NCBI RefSeq assembly: GCF_016863255.1
Contig: NZ_BOON01000064.1
Location: forward strand, 1-48,865
Reading direction: 5' to 3'
Source: Planosporangium mesophilum
GTDB taxonomy: Bacteria; Actinomycetota; Actinomycetes; Mycobacteriales; Micromonosporaceae
DNA: 48,865 nt
The notes under the pieces are model-generated. The model was given only the letters and a program-made list of their open reading frames with translations, was not told the origin of the DNA and did no database searches. A program made the position numbers and the translations under genes. This document shows positions 33,876 to 42,867 of this stretch, piece by piece (positions within the stretch are counted from its first letter, which is position 1; the number at the start of each line of letters is the position of its first letter).

Positions 33876-34391
33876 TCAGCCCTCCGCCACGTGCTTCGCC
33901 GTGTCGTACCCCAGGTGCAGGAAGTCGGCGCCCGCGATCGCGGTCGCGACCCCCATCCCGAACCGGGTCAGCCTGGGCGCGAACACCAGACCGGCGGCGA
34001 GGCCGCTCGCCACCCAGACAGCGGTACAGAATGGGCAGGTCAACAGCTCACCCAGGGCGTGCTGCGCGCCGGTGCCGCGCGGGCTCTCGTTGAGCTCGGC
34101 CTCACCGGCGGCGCCCTCGAACCTCGTCACGGGCGCCCGGAGCGGGCTGGTGACCGCGTCCTTGGTCAGCAGCCGGGACACCTTGTGCGTGGACACGGCC
34201 AGCAGCGCGAGATCACCGGCGGACGGGCGCTCGGGGAGCCGCTTGCCGGTGAGCCGGGCCAGGCCGGCGACGGCGGCCGCGCCGGCCGCGTAGATCGCCA
34301 TGACGGTCGCGTACCCGCGCAGGGGTCTCTCATCGGTTGCCTTCTCCGCGTAGCCCTGTACCGCACGCAGCGCCGTATCGGTGTGTCCCAT
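33876..34391 (-). CDS. DUF1360 family membrane protein
   Basis: 171 residues from the ATG at 34391 (MGHTDTALRAVQGYAEKATD). Three hydrophobic stretches are visible: YATVMAIYAAGAAAVAGLA, LALLAVSTHKVSRLLT, and AVWVASGLAAGLVFAP. The motif LLTCPFCTAVWVA identifies DUF1360, a family of small membrane proteins of unknown function, with the CxxC possibly redox-active or metal-binding. A second conserved part is RAPVTRFEGAAGEAELNE. No ribosome site is clear. Confidence 0.85.
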   Translation of the reverse strand: MGHTDTALRAVQGYAEKATDERPLRGYATVMAIYAAGAAAVAGLARLTGKRLPERPSAGDLALLAVSTHKVSRLLTKDAVTSPLRAPVTRFEGAAGEAELNESPRGTGAQHALGELLTCPFCTAVWVASGLAAGLVFAPRLTRFGMGVATAIAGADFLHLGYDTAKHVAEG

Positions 34392-34531
34392 GCCAACCAG
34401 GGCTACCCTCGGGCGCTCCGAGCAAAACACCGGCCCCGGGGCTGGTGGTCCCCGTCGTCCTCAGCCTGGAAGGGCGACTGCGAGCCGTATCCGGACGCTG
34501 ACTCGTCGTGGTCACGAGGCCCGATGTCGAT

Positions 34532-34547
34532 TAGAATGTATGTTCGA
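34532..34547 (+). promoter_or_regulatory. LexA-like (SOS) box overlapping a -10
   Basis: TAGAATGTATGTTCGA at 34532-34547 matches the actinobacterial/Bacillus SOS box core GAAC-N4-GTTC with one mismatch (GAAT in the left half). TAGAAT (34532-34537) is also an excellent -10 hexamer, so a bound repressor would block the promoter. The downstream GTG (34570) is 23 bases after the box. Confidence 0.55.
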
Positions 34548-34569
34548 AAGACAGAGACGGAGGGCCTCC

Positions 34570-35208
34570 GTGACTACCCCCACCACCACCCTTGCTCCGT
34601 ACGTGACCCTGCTGGGCTTCGCCCGCTATGTCGGGCGTACCGGCCCGTCCCGGGCGTCGTTCGTCCAGGGGCTGCGCCGCCAGCGCGCCAGCCACTCCGG
34701 CTTCAACCCGCACAGCTCACTGCTCAAGGCGCTCAAGGCGGACATCCAGTTCCGTAGCGGCGGCAGCCACCTCGAGCAGGTGCGCACCGCCGTCAAGCCG
34801 CGCTGGCGCCCGCTCCACGACATCCTCGTACCCGCGACCAAGGACTACCTGGCCTCGCTCGGCGACCTCAACGAGTGCCAGTTGGTACGAACCCGCGACG
34901 TGATCGCGTTCGTCAGCAACCTGCCCGTCAAGATCAACCCCCAGTTCGGGCTGCGGTACGCCGACGGCCGCGCCGAGGCGGTCCGGCTCGTCTTCGACGA
35001 GCAGCCCCCACCCCAGGAGGCGATCCTGGCGACCCTGCACCTGATGCAGAGGCACATGGACGACATCCTGCCGGGGGCCGAGGCGGTCGTCGTCGACGTA
35101 CGCCGGGGGCAGGTGCACCGCCCCGACCCGGGTACCAAGCCGGAGCAGGTGGAGCAGTGGCTCGCCGGCGAGGCCGCCGCGTTCGCCACCATGTGGGACG
35201 TGGCCTAG
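34570..35208 (+). CDS. Unknown protein with a LexA-like box upstream
   Basis: 212 residues from a GTG with GGAGGG five bases upstream. I do not recognise the family. It begins MTTPTTTLAPYVTLLGFARY and is a soluble, mixed alpha/beta protein with a basic N-terminal third (GLRRQRASHSGFNPHSSLLK, KPRWRPLHDILVPATKDYL) and a more acidic C-terminus (PPPQEAILATLHLMQRHMDDIL, EQWLAGEAAAFATMW). No signal peptide, TM helix, Cys motif or known catalytic motif. The overlap of its -10 with an SOS-type box suggests DNA-damage induction; nothing in the protein itself confirms a DNA-related role. Confidence 0.8.
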   Translation: MTTPTTTLAPYVTLLGFARYVGRTGPSRASFVQGLRRQRASHSGFNPHSSLLKALKADIQFRSGGSHLEQVRTAVKPRWRPLHDILVPATKDYLASLGDLNECQLVRTRDVIAFVSNLPVKINPQFGLRYADGRAEAVRLVFDEQPPPQEAILATLHLMQRHMDDILPGAEAVVVDVRRGQVHRPDPGTKPEQVEQWLAGEAAAFATMWDVA

Positions 35209-35211
35209 TCG

Positions 35212-35244
35212 GGCCGGCTCCTCGCCCTCGGTGAGGAGCCGGCC
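35212..35244. terminator. Hairpin between convergent genes
   Basis: GGCCGGCTCCTC (35212-35223) pairs with GAGGAGCCGGCC (35233-35244); nine-base loop. Four bases after the stop of the unknown gene and about 65 from the convergent methyltransferase stop. Confidence 0.75.
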
Positions 35245-35308
35245 GTCCGGCCCGCTACCTGGCGAAGATCCGCGAGTAGGCGGGCCTCAGGCCGGCCCCG
35301 TCCGACGG

Positions 35309-36106
35309 CTAGCGCCGACGACCCACACCCGCCAGCGCGGGTACCTGGTAGGCCTGCTGCCCGGGCACGCCCTCCGGCCGCCACAGCGCCGGCGGGACCA
35401 GACCGGGCTCGACCACGTCCCAGCCGTCGAAGAACCTGGCGATCTGGTCGCGGTTGCGCAGGTACGCCAGCTGGGGCGGCTTTCGCATCTCCCGCTCCAG
35501 CCGCCCGACGTCGGCGCCCGGCGGCGCGCAGACGTGGGAGATGGCCAGGTAACTGCCGGGTACGACCGCGTCAGCGAGCGTGGCCACGACCCCCCCGGGG
35601 TCGTCGTCTTCGGACAGGAAGTGCAGCAGCGCCAGCAGCAACAGGCCGACCGGCCGGGAAAAGTCGATCGTCGAGGTCACGGCGTCGGAGTCGAGGATCG
35701 CCTTGGGGTCGCGGATGTCGGCCTGCAGCACCGCGCCGCGGCCGTCATCTGCCAGCAGGGCCCGGCTGTGCGCGACCGCGACCGGGTCGCTGTCGACGTA
35801 CACCACCCGCGCGTCCGGGTGGCTGCGCGCCGCCACCTCGTGGGTGGGGTCCTGGGTGGGTATCCCCGAGCCCAGGTCGAGGAACTGCGTCACGCCCTGC
35901 TCTGCCATGTGCCGGACGGCACGGCCGAGGAAAGCCCGGTTGCTACGGGCCCCGTACGGGATCTCGGGCGACGCCGCGATGGCCCGCTCGGCGATCTCCC
36001 GATCCACGGCGAAGTTGTGGGTACCGCCGAGGAAATAGTCGTAGACCCGCGCAGGACTCGGGCGGGTGAGGTCGATGTCGGCAGGTGCCCAGCGTGGTCG
36101 TTCCAC
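35309..36106 (-). CDS. SAM-dependent methyltransferase, DUF574/PF04672 family
   Basis: 265 residues, GTG start with no strong ribosome site. The opening RPSPARVYDYFLGGTHNFAVDREIAER is the signature of this actinobacterial family. Motif I is FLDLGSGIPTQDPTHEVA, motif II YVDSDPVAVAHSRALL, and LLLLALLHFLSEDDDPGG follows. These proteins occur in many copies in streptomycetes and relatives; their substrates are mostly unknown. Divergent from the giant kinase/ATPase-like gene. Confidence 0.92.
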   Translation of the reverse strand: MERPRWAPADIDLTRPSPARVYDYFLGGTHNFAVDREIAERAIAASPEIPYGARSNRAFLGRAVRHMAEQGVTQFLDLGSGIPTQDPTHEVAARSHPDARVVYVDSDPVAVAHSRALLADDGRGAVLQADIRDPKAILDSDAVTSTIDFSRPVGLLLLALLHFLSEDDDPGGVVATLADAVVPGSYLAISHVCAPPGADVGRLEREMRKPPQLAYLRNRDQIARFFDGWDVVEPGLVPPALWRPEGVPGQQAYQVPALAGVGRRR

Positions 36107-36190
36107 CGCGTTACGTTCTCATATCGGTCACCATGACCGTCAAGATGTCGTCCGGATCCCCTCCGAGCCGGCCGCTCGGTACGGGCGACG

Positions 36191-36196
36191 CATAAT
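36191..36196 (+). promoter_or_regulatory. Putative -10 for the giant kinase/ATPase-like gene
   Basis: CATAAT places the transcript start near 36203, giving a leader of about 26 bases with a GAGGGGGTGGG ribosome site before ATG 36230. Confidence 0.4.
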
Positions 36197-36229
36197 CGAT
36201 GCGGTGCCGGCTCCAGTCGAGGGGGTGGG

Positions 36230-39200
36230 ATGCGCGGCCCGGACGACTCTGCCGCGGATATCCCCGACGCGACCCGACCGTTGACGGCGGCCGGGCCGTT
36301 CGGCGTCACCGAGTTCCTGCCGCTCGCGATCGACCTCGCCCGGGCGCTCGACGGATGGCACGCCCGCCGGGGGCCGCACGGCGCGCTTGGCCCCGACACC
36401 GTACGCCTCGCCGCGGACGGCGGCGTCCACCTGCGGGACGGCGCCGGCACGGCGCCCCCGGCCGCCTACGCCGCCCCCGAACAGAGCGGCCGGCTGGAGC
36501 CCGGCGTGGACGAGCGCACCGACCTGTACGCGCTGGGCGCCCTGTACCACCACCTGCTCGGCGGCCGGCCGCCGTTCCTGGCCGACACCGCGGAGCAGTG
36601 GCGGCGATGCCACCTGTCCGAGCCGCCGACGCCCCTGTCGGAGCTCGTGTCGGAGCTCGTCCCCCGGCTGCCGCCCGCGCTGAACGAGATCGTCGCGCTG
36701 CTGCTGCAGAAGTCGCCGGACGACCGGTACCAGACCGCCCGGGGGCTCGTCGTCGACCTCGAGCGCTGCCGCGACGCGCTGGCCGGTGGGGCCGCGACCC
36801 CGCTCCTGCTGCGTACCCGTGACCTGCCCGACCGGCTCGTCTTCGGCCGGCTGTACGGGCGGGAGCGGAAGCTGAGCCGGTTGCAGTCGGCGTACGACCG
36901 GGTCGCGGCCGGTGGGCCGGCCGAACTGGTCGCGGTGACCGCCGACACGGGTCTGGGCAAGTGGGCGACCGTGACGCGCTTCGCCGACTCGGTGGTGACC
37001 GGCGGCGGCCTCACCCTGCGGAGCTTCTGCCGGTCGGACGACGCCGGTCCGTACGCGGCCCTCGGCCGGCTGCTCGCCGACCTCGCCGCGCAGCTGGCCG
37101 ACGCGCCCGCCGAGCACCGGGCCCGGATCGCCGACGCCGTGGGAGCCTGCGGCGCCACGCTCGCCGAGCTGGTACCGGCGCTGCGCGGCGTGTTCGGCCA
37201 ACGGACGCCGCCGTCCGACCGCACGATCGCCGCCGCCGGGCACCGCGTACACCTCGCGGCCCGGCGGCTGCTCGGCGCCGTGAGCACTCCCGGCCGTCCC
37301 CTGGTGATCGCGATCCGGGACGTCCAGTGGGCCGACGAACTGACCGTCGAGCTGCTCCGGTACGTCCTGGCCGTACCGGACGCCCCGGCGGTACTGGTCG
37401 TCCTGACCTACCGGACGGCCGACGTCGGTACCGGCCACCCGCTGCAGGCGCTGCTGACCGACGAGCGGGTGACCAGCGCCCCGCTGGCCCTCCGGCCGTT
37501 GCCGGACAGCGCGCTGGCCGAACTGCTGGGTGACACGTTGGGCGCCGGCCAGCGCGACTCCGCGCGACTGTCCCGCGCGGTCGCGTCGCGTACCGGCTCC
37601 AACCCACTGCTGGTGGAGCACTTCCTGCGCGGCCTGGCCGACCGGGAGCTGCTCAGGTACGCCGACGACGGCGCGAACTGGCAGTGGCAGCAGCGGCTCG
37701 TCGACAACGAGCCGGCGGACACGGAGCTGAGCGCGCTGGTCGAGGCCCGGCTGCGACGCTTCGGCCCCGACACCCGGGAGGCGCTCGAACTGGCCGCCGT
37801 GCTCGGCCCGCACTTCGACGCGCCGACCCTCGCCACTACCTCCGCGAGCAACGCTACTGAGATCGTCGAGCGGCTCCGCCCGGCGGTGCGCGCGGATCTG
37901 GTGACCGCGGGCCCGGCGCCGGGCGGTTACCGGTGGCGACACGAGCAGGTACGCCACGTGGTACTCGCCGGCGTCTCCGACGAGCGCCTCGCGCGGCTGC
38001 GCCTGGCCGTCGGCGAGGCCCTGAGGCCGCACCCCGATCGCCTGTTCGAGGCGGTGACGCACCTCAACGCCGCGGCCCGGACGCTACGGGTGGACGAGCT
38101 GGCCGAGCTGAACCTCGCCGCCGGCACCCGGGCCTACCGGGTCGGCGCCGCGGCGGCGGCGAGCGGGTACTTCGCGGCGGGCCTCGACCGGCTCGGCCCC
38201 GACGCCTGGCGGGAGACGCCCGACCTGGCGCTCCGCCTGTACCTCGCCGCGGCCTCGGCCGAACTGGCCGCCGGCCGGCCCGTGGAGGCCGACCGGCTGC
38301 TGGCGGCGGCCGGCCCGCACGTCGTCACCGACCTCGACCGGGCGCGCCTGCTCTGCGCGCAGGCCACGCTGCGCCACCACGCGGGTGACGGCACCGGGGC
38401 GCTACGCCTCGGCGTCGAGGCCCTGCGGCTGCTCGGGATGCCGGTACCGATCGACCCGCACGCGTGGCCGGCGGCCGCCGCCGACGCCACGAAGCGGATC
38501 CGGCGCGCCCTCGACCGGAGCGCGCTCGACCGGCTCGGCTCCCGGCCGGGCTGTACCGAGCCCCGCGTGGTGCTCGCCGCGGACCTGATCTGCGACCTCG
38601 CCCAGCCCATCTGGCCGGACGGATCCGGCCGCGACCTGCTGACGGTGCTCGGCGTCGAACTGGCGATCGAGCACGGACCGACCGCCGCGACCGGCTCCAC
38701 CCTGGCCCGGCTGGCCCTGATGTTCGCTCGCGACCGTCATGAGGCGGCGGCCTCCCTGGCCGCGGAGGCGGGGCAGCGCCTGCTGGACCGGCCCGGTACC
38801 CGCCGTCCGGCCGTCACCCGCGCAGTGGCAGCCGTGGTGGGCCCGTACTGGCTCCGCGATCCCGCCCCGATGATCCGCGAGCTGTACGCCGCGTACCGCG
38901 CCGCGGTGGAGGAGGGTGAGGTCCGGCTGGCGCAGCGCATCGGAGCCGTCTACTCGGTGCACCGGTTCGCCGTGGGCACCCCGCTGGACCAGGTGGCGGC
39001 GGACATCGAGGCGCGGCGGCGGTTCGCCCGCCGCCACGGTGCCGACGGGCGGGCCGGTGCGGTCATCCAGCTGCTGGACGAGGCGGTGAGCCGGCTGCGC
39101 GGCGTGCCCGGCGACGCCTCCCCGCCCACCGAACAGGAGGAGCGGGCCCGGCAGCGGATCCTGCGGGGCGAGTTCGGCCCCTACTCCGTCGTCGGCCTCT

Positions 39201-40637
39201 CCCCGCTCCTCGCCCCGGCGCACGTCTTCGACGACGCCGCCGACCTGGCGGGGATGAGCGATCTGGTCGCGGCGATCGTGGAGCGGTCGCCGATGACCTT
39301 CCTGACCGCCGAGACGGCGTTCTGGAACGCGTTCTCGCTGCTCAGCCGGGGGGGAGGCCGCCTCGGCCGAGGAGCGGGAGGCGCTGTGCGCCGAGCTGGA
39401 GACGTTGCAGAGCAGGCTGGACGACCTCGCGGCGCGCGGCCCCGGCCTGTTGCGCGCCCGCGCGCTGCTGCTCGCCGCCGAGCGGGCCCGGCTGGCCGGC
39501 GCGGCGGAGCAGGCCAGGGTCGGGTTCGACCGGGCCATCGCCGCCGCCCGGGACTCCGACTTCATCCGTACCGAAGCGTTCGCCGCCGAGCGGGGTGGCC
39601 TGCACGCCCTGGCATGCGGGCAGACCGGTGACGCGGTCGCGTACCTGCGCCGGGCGCGTACCTGCTACCAGCGGTGGGGCGCCGAGGCCAAGCTCGACCA
39701 GCTCGACGACCTGCTGGCGACCGCCACCATGCCGGCCGGTGCGTCCCGCCCGCTCGACCAGCTCGACCTGCTCACGGTGGTGCAGGCGTTCCAGTCGATC
39801 TCCAGCGAGCTGCGGCTGGACCGGCTCGTCGGCGTCCTGCTCGAGCTGCTCGTCCGGCACTCCCAGGCCGAGCGGGGGTACCTGCTGCTCGCCAACGGGA
39901 AGACGCTGGAGCCCGCCGCCGAGGCGGAGGTCGAGCGCGACCGGATCCGGGTCAGCACCCGGGTCGACGGGCCGCTGGAGGACCGGGTACCGCTGCAGGT
40001 GATCATCCAGGCCGGGCGGAACCGCGAGGTCATCGCGGGCGGGCCGGACGAGCTGACCGCGTTCGTCACCGACCCGTACCTGGCGAGCGTGCGGCCCCGG
40101 TCGGTGCTCTGCGTCCCCATCGTGCGGCGCGACAACCTGCTCGCCGTGCTGTACCTGGAGCACCGGCGGCTCGGGTCGACGTTCTCCAGCTCGTACCGCC
40201 ACCTGCTCGACCTGTTCAGCAACCAGGCCGCGATCGCGCTGGAGAACGCGACGGTCCACGCGCGGCTGATCGAGGCGAACCGCATCCTGGACGCCACGTT
40301 CGACCGCATGCCGGTCGGTCTGGTGCTGCTCGGCCCCGACCTGACCGTGCGGCGGGCCTCACCACAGGCGGTCGAGATCATGGGGCTGCCGATCGCACCG
40401 GGCACCCCGCTGGTGGATCTCTTCGACGTACTGACGCCGGCCGACATGACCGACCAGGCGTACCGCTACGAGCCGGGCTTCGCGACGGTGGCGGACCGGT
40501 CGGACCCGATCAACCGCGAGATCGTGATCCTCACCCCGCACGGCGAGCGGCTACGGCTGTCGACCTCGGCGATCCCGCTGCGCGACGAGGCCGGTGCCCT
40601 GGTCGGCGTGACGGTCCTGGTATCCCCGGCGGGGTAG
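36230..40637 (+). pseudogene. Pseudokinase / STAND NTPase / GAF / PAS signalling protein, frameshifted at a G7 run
   Basis: If one G is removed from the G7 run at 39348-39354, a single frame of about 1,468 residues runs from ATG 36230 (strong GAGGGGG site) to 40637. As sequenced, the first frame ends in unrelated sequence after about residue 1040. Domains: N-terminal kinase C-lobe remnant (HGALGPDTVRL for HRD, AAPEQSGRL, DERTDLYALGALYHHLLGG) without an N-lobe; STAND NTPase with altered Walker A (ADTGLGKW, K244-W245 where GKS/T is expected) and Walker B (AIRDVQWAD, R363 for D); helical repeats; GAF (about 1185-1345) and PAS (about 1355-1467). No histidine kinase or phosphatase follows. It resembles large PknK-like / AAA-GAF sensors. 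Catalytic residues look lost too, so it may be decaying, or it may be a scaffold. Confidence 0.75.
39348..39354 (+). repeat. Homopolymeric G7 tract at the frameshift
   Basis: Seven consecutive G inside the giant gene. With six, SLLSRG runs straight into EAASAEEREALCAELE; with seven, the frame shifts to non-protein-like sequence. It could be a sequencing error, a true mutation or a slippage site. Confidence 0.85.
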
Positions 40638-40675
40638 CCGGGATCGGGCCGCTCAGCCCCGGCGGGGTAGCCGGG
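40624..40675. repeat. 19-bp direct repeat at the end of the giant gene
   Basis: CCCCGGCGGGGTAGCCGGG occurs at 40624-40642 (containing the stop TAG) and again exactly at 40657-40675, in the short gap before the convergent methyltransferase. The CCCCGGCGGGG part is self-complementary, so either copy can form a small stem. Confidence 0.85.
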
Positions 40676-40682
40676 CAGCGGT

Positions 40683-41408
40683 TCACTCGCCCGGCGTACG
40701 GGCGACCGCGAAGACCGACTGGCCGAACGGCGCCCGCCCGTGCCGCTCCAGGCGCCGTGCCAGCGGCACCACCGTCCGGTCGTACAGCCGGACCAGCGGC
40801 CCGTTGTGCGGCGCCAGCCCCAGCGTGCGGCAGGCCACGTACCAGCCGAGCAGACCGACCGGGTTGATGTACCGGAGCTGCTCGACCCGCAGGCCGGCCC
40901 CGGTCAGCGCGGCGCCCAGCGAGGCCACCGTGTATCGGCGGTAGTGCCCGATGGTGCGGTCGAACCGGCTCATCGCCGAGGGGAAGGCCGGCACGATCAG
41001 CACGACAGCACCGCCCGGCCGCAGCAGCCCACCGATCGACCGCAGGCCCGCCACGTCGTCCTCGACGTGTTCGAGCACGTTGAGCGCGACCGCCGCGCTG
41101 TGCTCGGCGCGCTCCTCGGTCGGCAGGAACAGCGTGCGCACATCGACCCGGGAATCGTCTGCGAACCGTTCGACGAGGCCCTTCAGCCGGCTCTGGTCGG
41201 CTTCGGTCACAGTGATCCGCGACACCGTACTGAGCCAGGCCGCCGCGTAGTCGCCGATGCCGCTGCCCAGCTCGATCGGGTTCTCCCCCAGGTAGGGGCG
41301 CGCGAGGTCGGCAAGCCACCGCTGGTAGTTGACGGCGTCGCTCAGATCCTCGAGGACCCGCGACTGGAGGTGAGTATCGCCCGCTATCTCCGGCATCAGC
41401 ACGGTCAT
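40683..41408 (-). CDS. Class I SAM-dependent methyltransferase
   Basis: 241 residues from ATG 41408 (MTVLMPEIAGDTHLQSRVLE). The Rossmann methyltransferase core has motif I IELGSGIGDYAAAWL, an acidic motif II ITVTEADQSRLKGL, motif post-I NVLEHVEDDVAGLRSIGGLL and GGAVVLIVPAFPSAMSRFD. The C-terminal part (YRRYTVASLGAALTGAGL, PVGLLGWYVACRTLGLAPHN) is like methyltransferases acting on lipid-linked or sugar substrates, but the substrate cannot be told. A TATAGA hexamer sits directly before the ATG; if it is the -10, GTG 41402 may be the leaderless start. Confidence 0.88.
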   Translation of the reverse strand: MTVLMPEIAGDTHLQSRVLEDLSDAVNYQRWLADLARPYLGENPIELGSGIGDYAAAWLSTVSRITVTEADQSRLKGLVERFADDSRVDVRTLFLPTEERAEHSAAVALNVLEHVEDDVAGLRSIGGLLRPGGAVVLIVPAFPSAMSRFDRTIGHYRRYTVASLGAALTGAGLRVEQLRYINPVGLLGWYVACRTLGLAPHNGPLVRLYDRTVVPLARRLERHGRAPFGQSVFAVARTPGE

Positions 41409-41512
41409 TTCTATAGGTGCCTGACAGTCCCGGACAACGTACCCGAACTCGTCGCCGATTTCATCGCGCACTCACCGTCAGGGATCGATCAAAGACCTCG
41501 ACAAGAGGGGTC

Positions 41513-41518
41513 TAGGGT
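41513..41518 (+). promoter_or_regulatory. Putative -10 of a leaderless promoter (acyl-CoA dehydrogenase operon)
   Basis: TAGGGT ends seven bases before ATG 41526; the gap (CGGACCC) has no ribosome site. Confidence 0.5.
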
Positions 41519-41525
41519 CGGACCC

Positions 41526-42482
41526 ATGCTCGACAAGGCTCGCCGCATCGCCGACGAGGTACTCTTCCCGGCCGCCGGCCGCGTCGACGTGACCGGTCAG
41601 ATCCCGGCGGAGCACCTCGACCTCCTGGCCGCCGAGGGCTTCTACGGACTGGCGGCGCGCGAGGACGTCGACCGGACCACGTTCGCGCGGATCGTGGAGG
41701 CCCTGGCCGGCGGCTGCCTGGCGACGGCCTTCGTCTGGCTGCAGCACCATGCCGCCGTCACGGCCGCAGCGAACACCCCGGGCGTACGCGAGGAGTGGCT
41801 GGAGCCGCTGCGGGCGGGACGGCGCCGGGCCGGGATCAGCCAGGCGGGCGTACGGCCGGGCCCGAGCCCGCTGACCGCGCAGCGGGTCGACGGCGGCTAC
41901 GTGCTCGACGGCGAGGCGCCCTGGGTGACCGGCTGGGGCATGATCGACACCCTGCGGGTGGCGGCCCGCGACGGTGACACGATCGTGTGGGCGCTGCTCG
42001 ACGCCGCGGCCGGGCCCACGCTGCGGATCACTCCGCTCGACCTGGTGGCCGTGCAGGCCAGCGGCACCGTGCACGTCCGGTTCGACCGCCACTTCGTACC
42101 CGAGGAGCGGGTCACCGGTACCCTCCCGCTCTCCGACTGGGCCGGTTGGGACGCCGCCAACCTGGGGCTCAACGGCTCCCTCGCGCTCGGGGTCGCGGCC
42201 CGCTGCTGCCGGCTGATGGGCCCGAGCCAGCTGAACGCCGAGCTGGACGCGGTACGGGCCGCTCTCGACACCGGTACCGGACAGACCCTCCCGGCGGCCC
42301 GCGCGGCAGCCTCGGAGCTGGCCCTGCGCGCCGCGGCGACGGTCACGGTGACGACCGGCAGCCGGGCCGTGCTCGCCGGCGCCCATGGGCAACGGCTGGT
42401 CCGCGAGGCGACGTTCCTGCTGGTCTTCGGCTCCCGTCCGGCGATCCGGACCGACCTGCTGCACCGGGTACGGCGAAGCTGA
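41526..42482 (+). CDS. Short acyl-CoA dehydrogenase-like flavoprotein
   Basis: 318 residues, shorter than the usual 380. It has the family order: an N-terminal helical domain (RRIADEVLFPAAGRVDVTGQ, HLDLLAAEGFYGLA), a beta domain with GISQAGVRPGPSP and VDGGYVLDGEAPWVTGWGMID (typical WVT/I-T substrate-flavin segment), and a shortened C-terminal four-helix domain. The usual catalytic Glu region near the C-terminus is not clear, so the activity may be desaturation, a monooxygenase-like reaction or none. Gene neighbours are RidA and a D-serine dehydratase-like enzyme on the same strand, 13 bases apart. Confidence 0.85.
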   Translation: MLDKARRIADEVLFPAAGRVDVTGQIPAEHLDLLAAEGFYGLAAREDVDRTTFARIVEALAGGCLATAFVWLQHHAAVTAAANTPGVREEWLEPLRAGRRRAGISQAGVRPGPSPLTAQRVDGGYVLDGEAPWVTGWGMIDTLRVAARDGDTIVWALLDAAAGPTLRITPLDLVAVQASGTVHVRFDRHFVPEERVTGTLPLSDWAGWDAANLGLNGSLALGVAARCCRLMGPSQLNAELDAVRAALDTGTGQTLPAARAAASELALRAAATVTVTTGSRAVLAGAHGQRLVREATFLLVFGSRPAIRTDLLHRVRRS

Positions 42483-42488
42483 CAGGAT
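42483..42488 (+). promoter_or_regulatory. Putative internal -10 before ridA
   Basis: CAGGAT immediately follows the stop of the acyl-CoA dehydrogenase gene and ends seven bases before the GTG at 42496. A and T occupy the two most conserved -10 positions. It may give a leaderless ridA message besides read-through. Confidence 0.35.
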
Positions 42489-42495
42489 CGCCGGT

Positions 42496-42867
42496 GTGGA
42501 GAAACTGACGAGCAACGAGCTGCCCCGGCCGGCCGGACCGTACTCCCACGTCGTGGTGGCGAACGGCTTCGCGTTCACCGCCGGCTTCGGGCCGCACGAC
42601 CCGGTTACCGGTGAGCTGCCCGACGGGATCGAGGCGCAGACCGAAGCGGTGATCCGCAACGTCGAGCGCGCCCTGGCCGCGGTGAACCTGGACCTGTCCT
42701 CCGTGGTGAAGGTGACGGCCCACCTCGCGGACCTGGCCGACTTCGCGGCGTACAACCGGGTGTACGAACGGATGTTCCCGGCCCCGTACCCGGTGCGCAC
42801 CACGGTCGGCTCCCAGCTGTCCGGTTTCCTGGTCGAGATCGACGTCGTCGCCGCCCTGCCGCAATGA
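42496..42867 (+). CDS. RidA-family enamine/imine deaminase
   Basis: 123 residues from a GTG (MEKLTSNELPRPAGPYSHVV). RidA proteins hydrolyse reactive 2-aminoacrylate and other imines or enamines to the keto acid plus ammonia. The catalytic Arg is R101 in PYPVRTTVGSQL, and GPYSHVVVANGFAFTAG lines the trimer pocket. The stop overlaps the start of the next gene (ATGA). The neighbour belongs to the D-serine dehydratase family, whose product is exactly this type of enamine, so the two make chemical sense together. Confidence 0.93.
   Translation: MEKLTSNELPRPAGPYSHVVVANGFAFTAGFGPHDPVTGELPDGIEAQTEAVIRNVERALAAVNLDLSSVVKVTAHLADLADFAAYNRVYERMFPAPYPVRTTVGSQLSGFLVEIDVVAALPQ

Noticed and set aside
36204-36284. 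Leader peptide frame starting at GTG 36204, seven bases after CATAAT
   Set aside because: The frame is Arg/Thr/Pro-rich without pattern, and the ATG at 36230 has a strong ribosome site; 36204 is more likely just the transcript start.
36140-38062. A 640-codon minus-strand frame opposite the giant kinase/ATPase-like gene
   Set aside because: Gln/Gly/Val/Arg-rich shadow translation; the plus strand shows clear domains and a ribosome site.
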